A stretch of DNA of 64,000 nt from Cryptomeria japonica (GCF_030272615.1 NC_081414.1:525985137-526049136); one strand, 5' to 3'. Numbered from the stretch's first letter, positions 47,296-59,587 are shown. Translations and numbers: made by a program. The notes: generated by a model not told the origin, from the sequence alone.

Positions 47296-47629
47296 TGTTG
47301 AAATGTGGTGACTGATCAGCAAAGTACTGTACACTCATAATGAAAACCGACATTGTAATAAAACCCTAAAAAGGCCGACTTTGTTTGTTGCCCTAAAAAC
47401 ACATGTGATAAGCGGCTGGGATGCTTAAGGCATTGTAAGGTTGATGTACTATTTTTGTTGGATAATAAGAAATATTGAACGACTGCATATGGTGGACGTA
47501 ACCCATTCTGGGTGAACCACGTTAAATCTCTGTGTTATTCGTGTCCTTTTTATTTCTTTATCTTTTGTATTTAAATCTACATATAATTGTTAGTTCATAT
47601 TTGCTTCAGATCTGCTTGAAACCCTAACA
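47296..47629 (+). repeat. 3' LTR of element C
   Basis: The partner of 42717-43174, lacking the 124-base GC-rich block. At the join it reads CACTCATAATGAAAAC. Confidence 0.92.
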
Positions 47630-48455
47630 AAGGATTCTCCTAATCATGTAATTGTCCTTGAACAAAAATCAAGCGACCATTAACATGGTAAAAATATCTG
47701 ATAATCTTCACCATCACAACACACTGTCTTGCAAAATATATTAGCTTCATAGCTCTTCTCAAACCGACTTTCTTATCACCATAAACTCAAATCTGCTTGC
47801 AAATCATTCACATACACTTATAACACAATTCACTTCTCATTCACACTCAATTCATCCATCCACACAACTTAAATATGAGATACAACATTGAAAAACTTAA
47901 TTGAGGGCCAAAAAAAGAAGAAGAAGCAATATTACACAAAATAAGCCACTTGGATCCAAAATGCTTAGATTGGTCCATTCCAAGAGAAAGAGGGAACCAA
48001 AAAATATTATAACACATCCTTCCATGATTGATTCAATAGTCCACACATGCCAACACATTCTTCAAAGACATTACCAACTATAACGTGTAGACATAATCAA
48101 CCAGTTGGCCACATAACCACTTCCAATACAAAATACTCCATGTGAATCTCCACAATGCCAAGGTGAGACCCAAATAAACATCTCAATGCATCATCCATCA
48201 CATATGTGGACCAAAAGAACATGATCCACTAAACCACGATGCAATTAACAAAATATTCAAAGGGAACCAAAAGAATTCCGGACCACCCTTAATACAAGAT
48301 GACACAACCAACACCAAAAGAGTATCCAGACCTACATCCATCCAGATAACCAAGGTCTGACAAAGAATATTCGGACAAGCATCCATCCAGATAACTAGGT
48401 TTGACATCAATAACAATCATATAAGCTCAAGCTAACAATAATCTCCAACAATCCT

Positions 48456-49586
48456 TGTCCGGTCTATCGATAGGTCATTTGTATAGAACACCCACCCCAT
48501 ATATTCCTCCCCATGATTTAGGATATACTTTGGGATCACTCTTCAAATCGGGATCAATAGTATCCTCCACATGTCCTCTAGTGTGATTCCCACTTCCCCT
48601 ATCGGTAAGTGGAAAGTCAAGGTTTCACTGTGCCATCACTCTAATAGTGTCGTTATCATCATGTTGTGCACACGCACACGTGGCCATCTCCCCACATGCT
48701 CCATCCCCACTAAGTGCAGCACCTTCCAATTTGTCTGACCCAACTGGTCCTGCAACTACATCATCAACGACCAGTCCTCACATGACTCAATCAGTCCTAA
48801 GTCCACTTGCATACATGTTAGCATTAAGTCAACCCTTTTCTTCTTCCCATGTTGGAGACTTTTCTCCTGCGCTTGCACCGAACAAAGTAGATGTTGAAAC
48901 CGCAACAAAGACGCCAAAGTTCAGGTGCATGCGTCGATCGATGGAGACATCGATCCTTAGTCCCCCTTTTATTCTCTCTCTTTTCCCTTAGACGTAGACA
49001 TCAATCTATTGATTGATGCCCACGCAGGTGGTTCCTCGCCTATGCATGTGTCTTGCCATTTGCACACATGTTGCTCTAGTGGTGTAGATGATGCTTGATA
49101 AGTAGAGTGGTGTCTCCCCCAATTTATCCCCCCCCCCCCCAATTACCATAATAAATGCATTCTACTAAATCAAATAGTCAGTTTAGGGTACGTACTGAGT
49201 CCCCATACTCGGGTGGTCACTGGTACCTCCTCACTCGCTCGCCTCCTTGTTCATGTCATGGGATGTTTACCATTTTGTTCCCTTCATCGCTCTGGGCTCC
49301 TTCTCGTTGTTGTAATTGAGAGTGCACAAATGACTTCACATGGGCCCCCCATAGCCTATATATACCCCTTATCCATCGCTTCTCTTTCCCTGATCCTCTA
49401 TTTTTCTTCCTCTTCCTATCTCTCTGCTTTTCTTTTTTTTCAAAAATTTACCTCAAAAATTTAATTTCCAATTCAAATTCTCGAGGAGACATCACCTTTC
49501 CATCTTCCCTTCCATCTTACGTCACCAGGGCATCTTTTTCTTTGACACAACATTGTTTCACAACATCACGTCAAAGAGGGACAAAA
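48456..49586 (+). other. Remaining interior of element D, non-coding
   Basis: C-rich DNA with a 114-codon plus-strand frame (48647-48991) rich in Ser and Pro that I do not accept as a gene. A run of 14 C sits near 49128-49141. It ends in the purine tract AAAGAGGGACAAAA before the 3' LTR. Confidence 0.5.
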
Positions 49587-50780
49587 TGTAGATGCCTAAA
49601 AATTAATTAAATTTTATTTAATTAATTCCCCTTGTAGCATAATTAATTTCTATTAATTATGTTAGCCTCTTTAATATTTTCAAATAATTAATTAAATTTT
49701 ATTTAATTAATTATGCCCGCGTCCAATAAATTAATTATATTTCATCCTGACCAAGGTTTGATTTATTTTAATAAATTGAATTACGTCTTATCCCATTCAT
49801 TAATTAATTATTTTAAACCACATTAGTTAATTAATTCAACTATCATTCTTGATTCCTACAAATCCTCCCACTAATCCCCCTCATTAAACTAATTAACCAA
49901 AGCCAACCCGTCATTATCATTTTTTCCTAATTTTAAATTCACCTCACCTAAATGACTTGCATGCAAAAGTCATTTTCAAGTCTCCACCCCACTCTTTGAC
50001 CAAGGGTGCTCACACATGTGTGAGGACACTCTTTCCCACGGAGCCACCCTACACTTTTCCTTTTCACCCATTTGTCATTTCCCTCTTCCTACACCTCTTC
50101 CATTTTGCCACTTTTGCCTCCACTTATCACTCTACTATTCTTCCCAAGATGTGCTCACACATGTGTGAGCACGCCTTGCTCTCTTCCCCATGACAAGTGT
50201 TCTTCCCATAATCCTCCACCTTGTGACACTTGTCACAGGGCTATGAACCAAGCCACCTCATCTCCTTACATTCAATCCTAGCCCTCCATCAACTTTTAAT
50301 CCTAATCGTCCAATTCAAATAAAAAATTCTATAAATTGGAGTCTCCTCCTTCATTCCACATCCAACAATTTATGCTAGCCTTATGCTGCTAATTTGACTT
50401 CTTGTTATGCAACAAAGAGAGTTATACGCATATCTAGCTATCAAGAGAAAATCAAGTGGCTTAAGGTGCACCACTTCAAGCTCAATCCATGGGATATATG
50501 AAAGGTATAATGCATGTTTGAACTATAGGTTTTATGTTTGAACATATATTTGGCATTACACTTTTTGTTGTCTTAAATTTTTTTTAAAGGGTTTTGAAAA
50601 GGAGAGACAAGAAGGAGTGAGTGAGTTAGAAGGGAGATCGATCGTTCATTAGTTCATTCATCACGGGGCATGTGTATAGTGTTGAGGAAAAGGTATTTAC
50701 TCTTCAACACTACCCTACAAGAGGACTCTCCCAAGTTGGCTAAAGCTTTTGGCTTAGGATGTCGAGGAGAACATCGACAA
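49587..50780 (+). repeat. 3' LTR of element D
   Basis: It starts TGTAGATGCC and ends ATCGACAA. It holds AT-rich TTAATTAA repeats in its left part and two copies of the palindrome CACACATGTGTGAG (50011 and 50155). About 1.2 kb, normal for plant Gypsy elements. Confidence 0.8.
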
Positions 50781-50785
50781 GTTTT

Positions 50786-53213
50786 CCAAGAAGGGTTTGA
50801 CACCATAAAAAAATGGTGTAATTCTTTGTGACTCCCATAGAGTTGCTCAAGTCAGGAGTGTGACAGACAGTAAAATCTTGTGAATTCTAAAAGAACATGG
50901 CATTGCACTAGAAATACTAGAGGATAAGAAAGAGTAGTAATCCAAGACAAAATGACAAAGAAAAAAGGAAGAGGAGGATTGGTAGTGTTGATGTTGGTCA
51001 TCATTTTTGTGTTGTTCCTCACAATGCTTTGATCTAGATCTCTACTTGCATCTAACCATGATAACTTTCAAAATAGATTTAATAGAACGACTGAGGGACA
51101 ATTGAAGCAAAGCACAATACAACAAATTAAGTAAAGGTGCATCAGTTATACTCAAGAGATAGAGGCGTAGGATGGAAAGGGTTCTACTAAAAATGACTAG
51201 AAAATGAACCCTTTCAATTTAGCAATGACAATTTGCAAAGCCAAGTTTAGAAGGTAATATAAAATGCCAAGAGTATAAATACATTTTCATTCCCTTGTTA
51301 TAAAAGAAATCTACGTGCAAAGGGGAAAAGGTAGTCTCTAACTATAGGGAAGGAAAAGACCATGGGTATAAAACTGAGATGATGGTAGGGGAGAGTGAAG
51401 GGCTACAATCATTGGTGGTTATTGTAATGGACTAGTAAGAGCTCAAAGCCTATGGGGAGATGTTGGATTTGACCCTAATTTTGCAAGGTTTGGAGAAATT
51501 GTAGTTGTAAGTTATAACTGGTCAGTATGGAGTTGTTGCTATCATTTTACAAATTTTGTTTATGAGGTCCATGACTTTGATTACTCATTGTAGATTGACA
51601 AATTGACTCTTATGGGGATCTAGTGTTTGAGTCTTTAAGTCTACAAATTATCCTTTACGATATCTCAGTGTTCCATTAAGATAAGATGATTGATAATTAG
51701 GGTGTCTCCACTGGCCTTGTAGCATGTTTATCATGATACCATGAATAGCGTGGCATCACACTTAAGTGGGAGCTTTTGGTAGTGTGAGTTTTGTTGTCAT
51801 GAGATGGTTATCTTCATGTGATTGGAGATGTTGATTCTTGTTTACAAGATGTTTGATATTGTACCATTGTGGACTCTTCAGTCTAGAGTAGAGTGTTGGC
51901 AAGATACATGTTCTCTTGATAGGTTATGCTCTTTGGAGAATGTAGTCTTCCTTTGTGGAGATGTTAGATCATGTTGTCATGCAGGTTATGCAGATGTGCA
52001 ATGGGATTTTTGACATTGGTATTGTTGATACTCTTGGTATTGAGTACATTGGCCATTTGTTTGGAGAGCTTCATGATGGTGAAGTTTTATTTTTTGAAGC
52101 TTAGCATGGATTGATCATGTAAGTGCTCATGAATACTAGGAGACTTGGGTGAGGTTGGAGTTTTCTTGGGATTAGAAATCATTTGTTGAAATGGTTCCAC
52201 TTTGGAGGTTTTAGCAAGAAGAACAAGGAGCCTACACTTGATGATGGACATGAGTTCATTATGGACCTAGAGGAGATTGTTCTTGAAAAGAGTCATTGCA
52301 ACTTGGTGTATCTTGGAGGAGCATTCTCACTCCCCACTCTTGATCTAATTTGTAGATTTATCTTCTAATAGGATATGTTGATTGGGTTGATTCCTTGTTT
52401 TGAAATGATTTTGATTTTGATATTCCTTGGTTAGAGAGATCATACTTGGTTGGGTGTTGTTGATGCTTTCATTTGGGGAGGTAAAGGAGATCATACTTGG
52501 CACATCTTAGTAATTGGTGGTGTTGGTAGAAGGATGAGATACGGTTTGCATCTTCTTTTTTGACAGTATGTTTCTTCCTAGAGTCTCTTATTCACTGATT
52601 TGTGGTCATCTATTTTTGGTATACTTTATTGTCTTTTAACAACAGTATGTGATCTTTTAATGAGGACTTGGAATAAGTGAAATGAGATCAAAGGTGAGAG
52701 AATTGAGCAACAAATTTGTACAAATGAGCTCTTTTTTTTTGCAGTAGGTTGGTTGTAGTTTGCAGATCATTGTGATTTGATTATGTGAGTGTTGATTGGT
52801 AGATTGACATTTCTCATGCAATATGTGTATTTTTTTCATTGGATTGCACTATAAGGGTCTTCATATTTTTTGCACATCAATGGGTTTTTAGTGTGTTTTG
52901 CTATCCTGAAAGATGATATTCTTTGAGTAGGATAGTGGATTATGTAGTGATAAGATCTTTTGTATGGGTTGGATATGCTAGCATGAATTTACTAATGTTG
53001 TATGGTTAGTTGGATGTGATGAGCAACTAGTTGTGATTGCTATTCCAACCATGGTGATTGATTCTTGGTCTATTTATTAACATGGGATTTGGTGATTGTG
53101 TTTGGATATTGGTTGCATTGTTCTTCTTTTTTTATGAGACAATGGGCCATACTTCAAGTGGGAGGTTGTTCAGATGTGAAGTTGCGACATGAATTGGACT
53201 TCAAGTGGGAGAT
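50786..53213 (+). other. Interior of element E, right part
   Basis: No recognised protein domain. 52104-52410 matches the fragment at 1240-2740 and is the best evidence that E belongs to a multicopy family. Its frame 52183-52368 is the best open stretch but is not conserved in frame between the two copies as far as I can follow. Confidence 0.55.
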
Positions 53214-53442
53214 TGTTGGATGTGAAGTTTGATTATTCATTTCATCTCCCCTTCATTGTCCCTTCATCTTTTCTTGAAGACTATTGTATATATATAAGGA
53301 CAAAACCTTGTGTATGCAACTATAATGAATAATAAAGATTAATGCCCCGCTTTCCTATGAATGTAGCCAAATTGGTGAGCCATGTTAAATTCTTGTGTCT
53401 ATGTATAATTTATGAGTTGTCAATTTATCTAATTACTTAATA
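53214..53442 (+). repeat. 3' LTR of element E
   Basis: The partner of 27720-27948, preceded by TTCAAGTGGGAGAT. It ends ACTTAATA. Confidence 0.88.
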
Positions 53443-53447
53443 GAATG

Positions 53448-54058
53448 TGGAAGCATACACAAAACAAATGAATGTTTGAGAGAGTGCATTAAAGAAGCAT
53501 TGTCTCTTGGAGATGCAATAATTATAGAGTATGCAAGATAGATTGGTTGAAAAAGGTTTTAGATATTTTAAGTAATTGGTAGGTGTGAAATTACTTTGAT
53601 GACTTCTACAACATTCTCATTGCTTGTGCAGATATGAGAGTTTTGTAGCAGCTTATTGACATCCTGTGAAGCATAATGGAAGAATTGTATGTCGCACATT
53701 ATAGTTTGAAATGCTTTGGTCAACTTACCTATTGAAATGGAGGCATAAACAAGAGGTGATATTTTTATTGCTCTGGCTTTTTATGTCATGGTGCGACACA
53801 TTCATTTTCTATATTAAATAAATCTCTCTAAAAGTAATGTGCACTTATGAAAGCAACTAATTGTTCTTCGTCTAATTTTTGCTTCTTATTAACCTTTTTT
53901 CTCTTTCATCTAACATTTTTCTCTTCTTTTGAGTGATCATTTATTTCTTTCATACATAAACAATCTCTCGAGGGGGAATCCTACCTCCGTCGCTCAGTCT
54001 ACTGGGGCATGATTTCTCAAATTTTCTTTGAATCTACACTCAAAATTGCATTGTCTCC
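53448..54058 (+). other. Stretch with faint PPR-like text, then the tail of a Gypsy interior
   Basis: Near 53490-53650 broken frames read like PPR fragments (an IVSW-like run, then an ACADM-like run), too weak to call as a gene. From about 53940 the text up to AAGAGGGGCAAAA at 54059-54071 looks like the end of a Gypsy interior. Confidence 0.35.
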
Positions 54059-54071
54059 AAGAGGGGCAAAA

Positions 54072-54970
54072 TATGGACACAAAAATTGTCCTCAGCCTTC
54101 AATGACACTTTTCACTAATTTTGAACGTCTAAACTAAGTAAATAATTCTTAATTATTTAATTATTATCCTCCTAAACCATTAATTTAAAAATAATTTTCA
54201 TTATTCAATTAATGTTCATCATTATCTCTTTGTAATCAATTAATCTTGATTTTAATCGCCTAATCTTAACTATTCCTCTTTGATTAGATAATTCACTTAA
54301 TTATTTAATCCCCTTCTCCAAATTATTCTAATTTAATTAATTTAATTACCATGTGTGGGTTTATTTATGACCTCACTTATCTCTTCCACTTTCTAATTTC
54401 TATCTCCCTTTAACTCTTGCATCTCCTTCCACTTATCTCTTTCACTTTCCAATTTCCATTCCCACTTATCTCTTCCACTCGCTAATTTCCCTATCATTTA
54501 ACTCTTCCACATTTCCATTCTTCACTCTTTCATTCCTCCACTTTTAGAAAGGTAGCTTTTGATGAAAATAAATAGTTACTTTGTTTATTTTCAATTAACT
54601 TGTCTCTTTCTCAATTTAACTAGTCATTCTTCACTCTTTCATTCCTCCACTTTCGAAAAGGTAGCTTTTGATGAAAATAAATATTTTCTTTATTTATTTT
54701 CAACTTTCTCATTTTTTCTCTAGTTAACTAATTCTCTCAATCAATCCTATCCATTCATTTCTCAAATTTCAAAGTAAGCTTAGCCATTGATCAAAATCCA
54801 AATCTTCTATTTAAACCAATCATATCCTCATTTTCAATAACCACACTTTTTGAATATCCTCGTGATCATGCCGCTAAATCACTTTGCTTTGTCATATGTG
54901 CACTCACCTTATTGAGAGCTACACAACATTAGATGAGAAAGAAGAAACGATGAAGCGACATCAAAGGAAT
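54072..54970 (+). repeat. Probable Gypsy 3' LTR, boundaries partly guessed
   Basis: AAGAGGGGCAAAA, the same purine tract style as in D and J, is followed by TATGGACAC at 54072, which would be TGTGGACAC with one change. AT-rich TTAATTAA text follows as in other Gypsy LTRs here. The right end and a TSD were not found. A tandem duplication of about 112 bases, each copy holding CATTCTTCACTCTTTCATTC, lies at about 54515-54720. Confidence 0.4.
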
Positions 54971-55229
54971 GCAACTTGGTGATATCATTTTGTGTTTTGT
55001 TTTGTTTGCATTTCGTTTTGATAGCATTATCGGTTTGATTAGGATTATTTTACATGATATTTTAGTTTTGTGGTTTGCTTTTGAATATCATATTTGTTTC
55101 TAACTGATTTCCTAGTTGACAAGAACTATTTTTTATTTTGGAAAATTCAAGAAAAAACAATTGCCACAAATAAGCTAAATTCAACAATCTCGCACTGGAG
55201 CATCCTTCTTGTCTGCACTAATAGCCCAA

Positions 55230-57250
55230 AAATCCTTGATTAATGTTGCAGTTAACATCCTTTGTTGCAAAATATGGAATCTTAGACAAAGAGCTTGAAT
55301 TGTTTGACAAAATGCCTCAAGGAGAATGCAATTGCATGGAATGCAATGATCACAAGTATGCATAGGCAAAGTCATAGAAATTTTCTTGGCAAATGAATGT
55401 GTCAGAGAATTTTCATGTTCAAGATGTCCACTTAATGTTATGGAAGAGAAAGAAAAAATAAATAATTATCGACCACCATAGTGAAAAGTTAGCAATTGCA
55501 TTTGGTTTGTTAAGCATAACCATGCAAATAAACTGTAAGGTAGAATATGTCAGGGAATGTGGTCTCATGGTACCAAAACTGGCATGTGAAATAGGGCCAG
55601 CCTTAAATCACACACACTAAGTAACATATTAATTCTAGAGAATGTTACTCAACTCTGAGTGTTTAACACTTTTAGTCTAGAAGTGTATTCTTAGTGTGAC
55701 CACACACCTTAAGCAACATATTAAGCCTAAAAAATGTCAGTAACATTTTTAAGTCTAAAATTGTAAGCTTAATGTGTGTAATTTAAGCCATTCTCTGAAA
55801 TAGAAGCATATACATGACATGTGGGTTGTTTAGAAGAATGTTTTAAAATGTGGTCACATGTCATGCTATGATGGCAAAAACATGCACAAAACGTATCTGT
55901 TGAAAATGTTTTAGAAACTTTCAGGCAAATGCAACTGGTAGATGCGCATGCAAATGTGGAAGTTCAGATAAGGTGTGAACTGTTTGACAAATTGCCTCAT
56001 TGAAGTATTGTCTCATGGATTGCAAATATTGCAGGTATGTTAAAACTGGGCTTAGAGTTAGAGCTGAGCTTCAAGCAAATGCAATTGACTTCGCGAATGG
56101 AAGCAACAGAGTATTTCCAGATTCAACACATCTGTTTAATGTTGTGGAAGAAAAAAGAAAATGAATAATTTGTCATCGTAGTGAAAAGATAGCAATTGCA
56201 TTTGGTTTGATAGATATGATCCCCGAAACATATGTTAGAGTTTTTAAGAACCTTTGATTATGTTCTGATTTCTACACTAGGCCTAAGCTCATCTACAACT
56301 TTAAATTGTTCTCACAGGTGTCATTTTAAACTTGGGTAATATTCTTGTGGAAACTACTGTTGGTGCTGAAACAACCTGAGAAATAGGGTTGCACTATAAC
56401 AATGTGTGCCATATCAGGTGCCCAGGCGACATCCATTAAAGAATGGCATAAATGAAATTGTTGGTAGATGTTGTAGTTGCATTTGCTCTGCTAGACATGC
56501 GGAAGCATAAGTCGAGGCATCAAAGAAATGCAATCTCATGGAATGCAATAATCAACTAGTTTTGCACGAAATGACTTCATTGCAATAACATTAGAAGCCT
56601 GATCATTTTTGGATCATTGCCTAAATGAATTCCACTAGTGCACTTGAAGAAGAAGAAGCTTATGAGACAATTGAATGTCATTTTTATGTTGAAAGAAATG
56701 CAAGAGATATAATGTGGAGTTTGTATTCACCTATTTACCACCTTCGTATGTGCATTTTCTAGGGGAAGTAAGCTAGATACTTCGTTATCATTATTGGAGG
56801 AAATGAGAAGAATGCAAACACTAGTTTATATGATGTTTGCATGAACTATCGAGAAAAATAGGTAAGGTAAATATGGCCGAGAAATTATCTCATGAAATAA
56901 AGGCACATAACATCATGCTAGATCATGTCGTATATATAACTATGATTCATGTGCTTTGCAAGAGAAAAAAATATACTAGATGAAGAACTTGATCTATTGG
57001 AAATTATGGAATTTACTAGGAGGGTGCCATGCGTCTATGCTTGAATACATTGGTTCTAAGATTTGAAATTTATGGAGAGTTAAATGAAGCCTATACACCA
57101 TTTAACAAAATGACAGAGAAGAGGGATGCAAACTAGATGTCATAGAATACAACTCTATTTTTACTTGCCCCAAAATAAGAGGAAGAATGGTTGAAAAGTA
57201 CAACTTGCTTAATGTCACAAGGAGAATTGTTTCCAAATGTTGTTAAAGGG
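55230..57250 (+). pseudogene. DYW-type PPR protein gene, shattered
   Basis: PPR proteins bind organelle RNA, and DYW types edit C to U. Short runs in several frames match PPR consensus: ELFDKMPQ (near 55297) with WNAMI in another frame, CELFDKLPH then IVSWIANIAGM (near 55970), NAISWNAII (near 56548), and YGELNEAYTPFNKMTEKRD (near 57072). Two copies of the DYW-domain text survive: HHSEKLAIAFGLL (55474) and RSEKIAIAFGLI followed by YVRVFKNL (near 56176-56255). HSE is the zinc-binding and catalytic motif of DYW domains; in the second copy the His reads Arg. Two DYW remnants interleaved with PPR units suggest at least two dead copies or a duplicated one. Confidence 0.65.
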
Positions 57251-58311
57251 CCATTGATAGCATAATTGAGAACCTGAATACTATTAAGAAGTCTTATCAT
57301 TTTTGGATCATTGTCTAAATGAATTCCATGCCAAGTCTTTCATTTAAATAAGTCTAATATGGACATTGTTAAATAAGTTGACTGAGTGTGGTGGAAGGAA
57401 AAGTTTAAAGGAATGTGTAGGATGCTTGGTAGGTGTGCATTTATGACATGCATCTACAATTCAAGTTTTGAAATGGTAGGTATGCATTTATGACATGTAC
57501 CTACAATTCAAGTTGTGAAAAAATTGTAACAAAGAGATTGCTTTCATATGAAAAATAATCTAATTTGGATTCTTTGATATGTTGACTTTTGGTCTAATGA
57601 GGCCTTGATTGAAGAAAATTTGATTTTAAACATCTTATTCCTTCTCTACTATACACCATCTTGTGTTTTTCTATATGCAATGTGCATCAATTCATGTCAT
57701 GCAACAAAATTCATACAAGTGTAGATAATGTTCAATATTAGAAGTGACTTCAAAGTTATTAGAGGTAAAATGGACAAAAATGAAAAACTATCTCGACAAG
57801 GTCAACAGTTGGGTCTTTCTTCAAAGTTACAAGTTTCTACTTACCTTTTTGTAAAGGGGACTTATGTTGTTTATTGTATTTAAGGCTAGTAAGTAAGCCT
57901 TATATGTGCAGAAATGATGAAAATCCTAACCAAAAGCTTTATTATTTTCAGAATTAACGGTTAGGGGTAGTTATCAAGTTAGTTACTAGGTAGTTGTCTA
58001 TAAAGCCTATAAAAAGAAGGCTATTTGTAATGTATGGGGGCCTTTTATAGAGGGAAAACTTTGGAGAAATTCTTAGAGAAACTTTTAACGACTTTTGGCT
58101 TTCCACTATGTACAGATGGGTTTTTAGAATTGTATAGTTTTAAAAAGATAATGAAGACATCCAAATTAGAAATATTCTTTTAAGTCTATATAAGACCTTT
58201 CAATCGTCCATATTCATGATCCATAGATAACCAATTAGGCTCGAGAACTTAACTCACATTACACTTTCACAATGTTAAGATAAGGTTCATTATGGGTAAG
58301 GTTTTTGCCTC
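57251..58311. other. AT-rich stretch, possible LTR relic
   Basis: No gene seen. CCTATAAAAAGAAGG (58006-58020) resembles a TATA box and is followed by text such as a transcript leader might have, so part may be an old LTR or promoter. A short direct repeat containing GGTAGGTGTGCATTTATGAC occurs near 57428 and 57476. Confidence 0.35.
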
Positions 58312-59573
58312 TGTCACAACCCTCCTTTATCGCTTTTTGATTTAAATACAATTCTATTATATTTGTGGTTAAGCTATTTAAATGATTGAATAAATGTTAT
58401 AAAATAAAATGAATACACACACACACACTTGGAGAATATAATTATTTTTATTTATTTATTTATTTATTTTCCACTCCCAATTATGGCACATGTTGTAGGA
58501 AGAATAAGAAGCTTCTAGAGGAATCTCCACCACTTTGCATGTAACTCCCCCACTAAGTTTAATCAATTTGCATGAGTCCAATATTGGAAAAGAATCTCTT
58601 TTTTAATTAAATTTTTTAGATAGTGGAATTGAGGGATTTTTCTTATAAAATGATATGCAAGTTTCAAAGAAGGGAGTTGATTATGTTTTGAAGGAAATTT
58701 CCCAAGTTTTTCTTTGGTAGTCTCATTTAGTTGCAGGATTTTCAAGTTGTTGTTTGAAGGATCTCTCTCAAGTTGCAAGGAAGGATCAAAGGATAGCTAG
58801 AGGATTCAACATCAAGCTTCAGTAAACCGGGTTCTCTCCTTTTGTCATATGAGGAATTTGTATTTATCAAAAAATATATATAGTTTCTAGATTCTTTAGT
58901 TGAATATAGTTTTCTGAAAGAAATAATTTTTTAATTGCTAGATAGGAAGAAAATCTATTTTGTTTTCTTTAAAGAAATGCAGTGATATAACTCTTTCTCT
59001 TTTTAAATACAAATGCAGACTTCTCTTGCATATTTTATTTAATCTATTTAAAAGGTAGAAAATCAGATTTTTGCTTTTCTGTTTTCTCTTGAAAACTAGA
59101 GATGATATTGAATATAAAAAAATAAATAAATCTCTCTCTCTGTGAATGAATAAATAAATCTCTTCTTCTTATTTAGGAATAAAATGCAGCTCTATTATTT
59201 ATTTTATTTAGGAAATATGCGTATAATCTTGCTTTTTGTTTTTCCAAAGATTGTAGATCTGTGCAAAAAAAAAAATCATATTTCCTTTATTTTTAAATCT
59301 ATTTTTCTGAGATTAAAACTCTTCCCTGTGTGATTTGAATCTTAATCTTTATTTCTTCCCCCTAATTCATTTCTCTGGTTCTTCGAATGGAAATCTTATG
59401 TCCCGTATGGACAGATGCCTAACCCGTATGGTTAGATGCTCATCTTGGATGGATGAATGCCTAATCCAAATGGATGGATGCCCAGAGTATGCGATTGAAT
59501 CAAACACAAATGATTAAATTAAACAAAAAAAAGAGGTCGCATTTTGTTGAGTTAAGTATGGTGGGTTATTACA
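58312..59573 (+). repeat. 5' LTR of Ty3/Gypsy element I
   Basis: It starts TGTCACAACCCTCC and ends GGGTTATTACA, immediately before a primer-binding site. The 1262 bases include TTTATTTATTTATT near 58447 and a short tandem repeat at 59400-59490. Its 3' partner lies beyond the window, so the left boundary rests on the TGT/ACA ends. Confidence 0.7.
59400..59490 (+). repeat. Four copies of a GGATGGATGCC-like unit
   Basis: Units of about 22-25 bases reading CCGTATGGACAGATGCCTAA, with drift to AAATGGATGGATGCCC. They lie inside the LTR of element I. Confidence 0.65.
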
Positions 59574-59575
59574 TG

Positions 59576-59587
59576 TGGTATCAGAGC
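59576..59587 (+). promoter_or_regulatory. Primer-binding site of element I
   Basis: TGGTATCAGAGC lies two bases after the LTR, complementary to initiator methionine tRNA. Confidence 0.85.

Larger units (their letters stand above)
42717..47629 (+). mobile_element. Ty1/Copia element C (TNT1-like), nested in an LTR of A
   Basis: The LTRs are 42717-43174 (458 bases) and 47296-47629 (334 bases), flanked by AAGGA at 42712-42716 and 47630-47634. The primer-binding site TGGTATCAGAGC is at 43177-43188, and the purine tract CCAAGTGGGAAAT lies just before 47296, with an extra copy, CCAAGTGGGAGAT, about 50 bases earlier. The LTRs differ by about 4% apart from a 124-base GC-rich block (42759-42882) present only in the left one. 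This is the most complete element in the window. Confidence 0.95.
28922..48450 (-). mobile_element. Ty1/Copia element A, nested in D, minus orientation
   Basis: The flanks are ATCCT at 28917-28921 and 48451-48455. The left LTR is 28922-30053 plus 37762-37848 (1219 bases), interrupted by B. The right LTR is 42316-42716 plus 47635-48450 (1217 bases), interrupted by C. The LTRs differ by about 13% over the first 270 bases. The primer-binding site on the minus strand is at 42302-42313 (TGGTATCAGAGC), and the purine tract (AAAAAGGGGGATAT) is at about 37849-37862. The interior holds a broken gag-pol. Confidence 0.92.
42316..48450 (-). repeat. 5' LTR of element A, split by element C
   Basis: Parts 42316-42716 and 47635-48450 join at AAGGA. 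The join restores the text seen uninterrupted in the partner at about 29300-29345. Confidence 0.88.
28362..50780 (+). mobile_element. Ty3/Gypsy-like element D, nested in E
   Basis: The left end reads TGTCGACGCC at 28362, with GTTTT before it (28357-28361). The right end reads ATCGACAA, with GTTTT after it (50781-50785). Counting one more T gives TTGTCGA../..TCGACAA as a matched end pair with GTTT as a 4-base duplication; the data allow either. A purine tract, AAAGAGGGACAAAA, precedes the right LTR at 49573-49586, a form common in plant Gypsy elements. The left LTR resembles the right only to about 28881. Only a short non-coding interior (48456-49586) remains, so D was already a deletion derivative or recombined copy. 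Confidence 0.75.
27720..53442 (+). mobile_element. LTR retrotransposon E, outermost of a four-deep nest
   Basis: The 229-base LTRs at 27720-27948 and 53214-53442 are identical in length and about 88% similar by eye. The flanking duplication is GAATG at 27715-27719 and 53443-53447. A primer-binding-like site TGGAATCAAAGC lies at 27951-27962 (two changes from TGGTATCAGAGC) and a purine tract TTCAAGTGGGAGAT at 53200-53213. Both LTRs end TTAATA rather than CA, so this was true of the family, or the same change struck twice. Without element D the interior is only about 2.8 kb and lacks recognisable gag or pol, so E was non-autonomous. Confidence 0.88.

Noticed and set aside
48647-48991. A 114-codon Ser/Pro-rich frame
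   Set aside because: Low-complexity translation of C-rich element interior with no counterpart motif.
49128-49141. A run of 14 C as a regulatory G-quadruplex
   Set aside because: A single homopolymer without further G/C runs; likely slippage or sequencing noise.
53460-53790. PPR gene remnants directly right of element E
   Set aside because: Only two short motif-like runs in different frames; too weak to call as a separate pseudogene.
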